64,000 nucleotides of DNA from Adineta ricciae (lineage: Eukaryota; Rotifera; Eurotatoria; Adinetida; Adinetidae): positions 372,001 to 436,000 of the forward strand of contig CAJNOJ010000044.1 in NCBI GenBank assembly GCA_905250025.1. Reading direction: 5' to 3'. Positions 60,277 to 64,000 of this stretch are shown piece after piece; positions within the stretch are counted from its first letter, which is position 1; each line of letters begins with the position of its first letter. Made by a program: the position numbers and the translations under genes. The notes beneath the pieces were generated by a model. The model was given only the letters and a program-made list of their open reading frames with translations, was not told the DNA's origin and ran no database searches.

Positions 60277-63200
60277 TTAACACTTTTGTTTTGATTCAAA
60301 ATTTCTGAAACGTGCCATACGTTGCTCCATTCGTGGTCTCCATTCAATAGCTACCGATGTACGATCAAGACTAAGAGATGTTTGCATCTGATCATAGAAA
60401 CCCATCAGGAGATACTGTCGATCGAGCTTCAAACGTGGACATGAACATTGAACATCTTTGCGTGATACCCACACCCATTGTTCGCTATCTTGTATACGAT
60501 TGAGACGATCTTTGTAAACACGAATGATTGTCAAGAGATAGGATACCCATTGGCCAGCATCATGTCGATTGGTCACACGAGCATGAATAGCTAAAGAAAC
60601 AATTGCTACCAACGCCTTTCGAATAAATTTTTTCTACATACTATAGTCTCGTTTACAGAATTTCTTTACATGCAATCGGCGACTGTAGTAACGGCAAGCA
60701 CCGCAATATTGACCCATGTCTATCGACGGATTGTATTCCATGAAACTTGGACGAAGGGTTGACGTAGTCGTAACAGCTATTGGCGTCGTCGTTGCCGTGG
60801 TTTGTGGTGCTGGTGCATTATCATAACTATTATCATCAGCATCTTGTTCGTGATATTCATCTGTTTCTGGATATCGACGATAAGTACCATACAATGGGTA
60901 TGGATGATGCTCGACTGGTTCTAATCGAGAACAGTTTTAATATTATTATTAAGAAAAGTTCATTGCAAATAGTCCTGCATACTTATACATGGAGCAAGTG
61001 GTGACTTGGACTGTTGGTAACCTTTCATACATCGATCGCATCTTAAACCAATTACACCATCTTTGCAGGGACATTGTCCCGTTGTTTGATTACACACTTT
61101 GCTACGTGATCCTACTGGATGGCAATTGCAGTCTGCAACAAAAAATGTTATGGATTGTTCATCTGCTGTTCAACATGGCATTAATTATAGAATAGTTCAT
61201 TTCAAAGTTTGTATTCATGGATGATGTAGACAATCCATTATTAGCAATTTGTCTCCGTGCGACATAAACATATAGTTGATCTATTTTCTTGGTGACTGCA
61301 GATTTAATTAAGGAAACTGACTATCAGTTTGTCCAACGATTATCTTTCTCTTTATTCCTCACACATTATCATTAGTAGAGGTCACTGAAAAGGAAGAAAG
61401 AAAAACGACGTTTCCAGTTAACCTTGACAGACTGATCGGCGTTTCCTTTTTGCTATCATTGTGAAAAGGCCAGTATTAGTTTCCTTTCTATTTCCGCTCT
61501 TCAATACATACATAGACAATATGTACACATTTCCTCCCTCTTAATTGAAATCCAAACAATAGACGAAAAAAAAAATGAGAAGAATCTATCATTCTGTACT
61601 TATCATCAGTAAGTAGCATATATTAAGATCAAATGTAAACATAACTGTTGCTATATGCATATGTTTGCAAGGCTAATCAAATCAAAATGTGAAACAAAAA
61701 CAATCGATTAGATAGAACCTTGCTAACGAAGAGTCTGAACCTAGTTCTAGTCTTACCTTTACATATTTCGGGATGTGTAATCGGTAAATTTGGATCACGA
61801 TAAAATGTTTCTTTGCAGTAACTACAATGTCGGCCAACTGTATTATGTTTGCATTGAATGCAAATGCCACCCGATTTGCGTCCCGATAGGAGATAGAGTT
61901 CTTTATTGAAACGACATTGTCTCGAATGATTATTACAATTACATTCTATAAATATACAGAATCAATTAGAATAAGATACATTTCGAAAAGTTCACCGACA
62001 TCAGATTAATTCCCATTATCATGTTTATTATCTTTTCAATCTGTCTTACTTACACTCTACCTTGACTAGCAATTCGATGTCTGCTGTCTAATGTTAAATT
62101 ACGTCGAGAGCTACCCTGACAATGAATATGGCATGATCGATCAACTGTACTATATCGACAGTTAACAGAAATGTTGTCAAAATCGTATCTACCTACATCG
62201 TCGATAATACCATATGAAAATGACAATCTAATGAATAATTATCACAGTTACATAAGGGAATTAACCTTTAATCTTCTAGACAAACTTTCTCTTCCAAATC
62301 AAGAGAATGTGAGAAAGAACACGATATCTTACCAATACATTCGTTTGCATCTCGAGGTGTAGCACGAGCCCATGGTCGATCGTAGTAAAAATCTTTGCAA
62401 CGTTCGCATTCATCACCTGCTGTGTTATGTTTACAATCACATACTAAACGATTATCACTGAAACGAACAAAAGAAAATTCATAATTAAAGATGATCGATG
62501 TTGTCATCGATATATATATAATCAATGCCTCGAAGCATTGGCATTTTTGAAATATATTTCTAAACGTCAAAAAAAATGGAATTAAAACGAATATGAAAAC
62601 AAGTTTCAAGTGGCATATGTGAACGAGAAATATGATCAGTGTGAACATGCCAGTGATTTTTCAAGTGCACTGCCATCTGATGGCTGATCATTAGAAAGAA
62701 CAAAAAAAAACGTATCATCATTCAACTTTTCATTTCAATATTAGTTTGTCAACTTCCGTTGTATTGTTTTTTCCCTAGCGTACGATAGAATCATTAACAA
62801 AAGAAACAATTCATCTTGATTGATCATTTATGAACAAAGAAAAATGAGGAAACAATGTGTAAATGACTATCATCTTGATTAATCATCCATCTGACAAACA
62901 CACCTTTTCTTCTATTCTACTTCTCATTGAATATTCAATTGACACTTGTCCAATGTTACATCATCATTCAAAGAACATTAAGATTCTCTCTATCTGTTCC
63001 TATACATGCACATATATACATATATATATGTATCTTCGATTGACAGCTGCCATTACAAGGTCAGCAGAGCAATATCACTAGTATATCGTTTGTGTTAGAT
63101 ATGGTTGTTTGCTTTAATAACCTAAACAAATAAGACCAAAGCCTAGCTTTGGTCTTTTCACACACACGGATAAAGGTGACATTTGTCTGTGTATACTTAT

Positions 63201-64000
63201 GCTGATGAGCAAATCACATTGATTTAAGTAAACGCTATAGAATAGAGATGAACAACTTGATACAATCACATATAATTCTTCGTCACTTTCCTATCTATCG
63301 CCACATCATAAAACCGTTATACTCAGATATCTCAGACATATCTTCACTGAACAGATGTAATTCTAATGTGTCAATGATTCGAGTATTTTCATATGTGTAG
63401 TCTTCAAAGTGAAGTTCGCTCGTTGAAAATCAATCGATTGAATGATATTGAAAGACGAGGAAGAAACTTGATCTATCCTAACGAAGGAATTTTCGTTACT
63501 TTCTTTTCTTATCAAGCAAAAGACTTATTCTACAAGGTGAAATTTTTCATACCTATTTGTGATACATTTCGATGCATGTCCATTGCATTTACATCGTCCT
63601 CCAACAGCGAGATCGGCAGCGGAGAAGAAATTCCGGTTGATATTCGTTGAAAATAAGACAATTTTAATATCGGTGGCTGTAACCCAATCTTGCAAAACGG
63701 GACTTGTATCGAATTCATAAGCCGATGGACGACCTTCAAGTGTGCTAAATGCAATACGTGATTCACCGCCTGTTGACGCTGATGATAGTTGTGATTTCGT
63801 ATCAATACACAATGCTTCTTGTTCATTTGCACGCGTAATTATTCCATAAGAGCTTTTATTAAATATTCCTTCACAATTATTCGAATAATATTGTAATGGT
63901 ATCCATGAGACTCCCTAACAAAGAAAGCCAAGCAGTCACGCGCAAAAAAAAGCACTTGCTTCGTTCTTACCATATCCATACTCTTAAAAATAGCCATCGA
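60277..64000 (-). CDS. NTN1: Netrin, 5' end beyond the right edge
   Basis: Secreted laminin-related axon-guidance cue. Minus-strand exons seen: 63971-64000 (cut by the edge), 63554-63914, 62333-62457, 61757-61945, 60983-61132, 60642-60920, 60277-60605. Order: end of the laminin N-terminal (domain VI) region with [20 protein letters not shown] and [16 protein letters not shown], then [15 protein letters not shown] repeats [20 protein letters not shown] / [56 protein letters not shown]; an inserted Thr/Pro/acid linker ([22 protein letters not shown]); and the C-terminal NTR domain ([57 protein letters not shown]). The laminin-N and LE order with NTR defines netrin-1-type. Introns are 1096 bp (62458-63553), 387 bp (61946-62332) and 624 bp (61133-61756), larger than usual here. 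Confidence 0.95.
63132..63156. repeat. Short perfect hairpin in a netrin intron
   Basis: AAGACCAAAGC at 63132-63142 and GCTTTGGTCTT at 63146-63156 are exact reverse complements with a 3-base loop (CTA). An 11-bp stem with so short a loop is noticeable in this AT-rich background. No known element recognised. Confidence 0.55.

Overview
The window is a compact, AT-rich animal nuclear locus. Most introns are 50-65 bp GT-AG introns, and the genes are animal-specific: KCC cotransporter, netrin, MRTF, DCAF6, FAM107, and ciliary EFHC2 and MNS1. Gene density, tiny introns, and a probable spliced-leader acceptor AG just before many start codons fit a rotifer, most likely a bdelloid. That placement is inference from style, not from a database match. 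I saw no LTR, LINE, DNA-transposon or viral coding sequence and no tRNA or rRNA.

Layout, left to right: possible 3' end of a gene (+, 3-179); ERK-type MAP kinase (+, 1502-2823); SAM methyltransferase (-, 3440-4637); 23-exon K-Cl cotransporter (-, 5242-10119); long gene-free stretch; EFHC2-like ciliary protein (+, 12932-15988) followed by a decayed MNS1 (+, about 16640-17935); 3.2 kb without a clear gene; vasopressin/CCAP-receptor-like GPCR (+, 21199-22823); two tandem small calcium-loop/Tyr-Gly proteins (+, 23977-25445); LysM-TM protein (-, 25816-26728); ARMC10-like (+, 27545-29359) and ribosomal protein L18 (+, 29521-30187); a minus-strand run of a secreted Thr/Ser-rich protein, mitochondrial processing peptidase alpha and DCAF6 (36094 down to 30529); two tandem four-TM paralogues (+, 36513-39345); MRTF (+, 40484-43391); SLC15-type transporter (+, 43900-46119); orphan nuclear coiled coil (+, 46428-47180); one-TM mini-protein (-, 47598-47966); a 1660-residue orphan built from 30 W-x-NPYW repeats (-, 50716-55763); FAM107-like (+, 56849-57938); CRELD-like (+, 58091-59536); and netrin (-, 60277 past the right edge).

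The genes do not form one pathway. EFHC2 and MNS1 are both inner proteins of axonemal microtubules. MRTF and FAM107 are both actin-linked. The strongest candidates for undescribed biology are the W-x-NPYW repeat protein with its spaced RSxSxP (14-3-3-type) motifs, the tandem calcium-loop/Tyr-Gly mini-proteins with matching CRE-like and TATA promoters, and the tetraspan pair. Several same-strand neighbours lie only 100-240 bp apart with a strong 3' splice site in the gap, which suggests trans-splicing or small operons. All exon coordinates below were read by eye from splice consensus plus reading-frame and family continuity.
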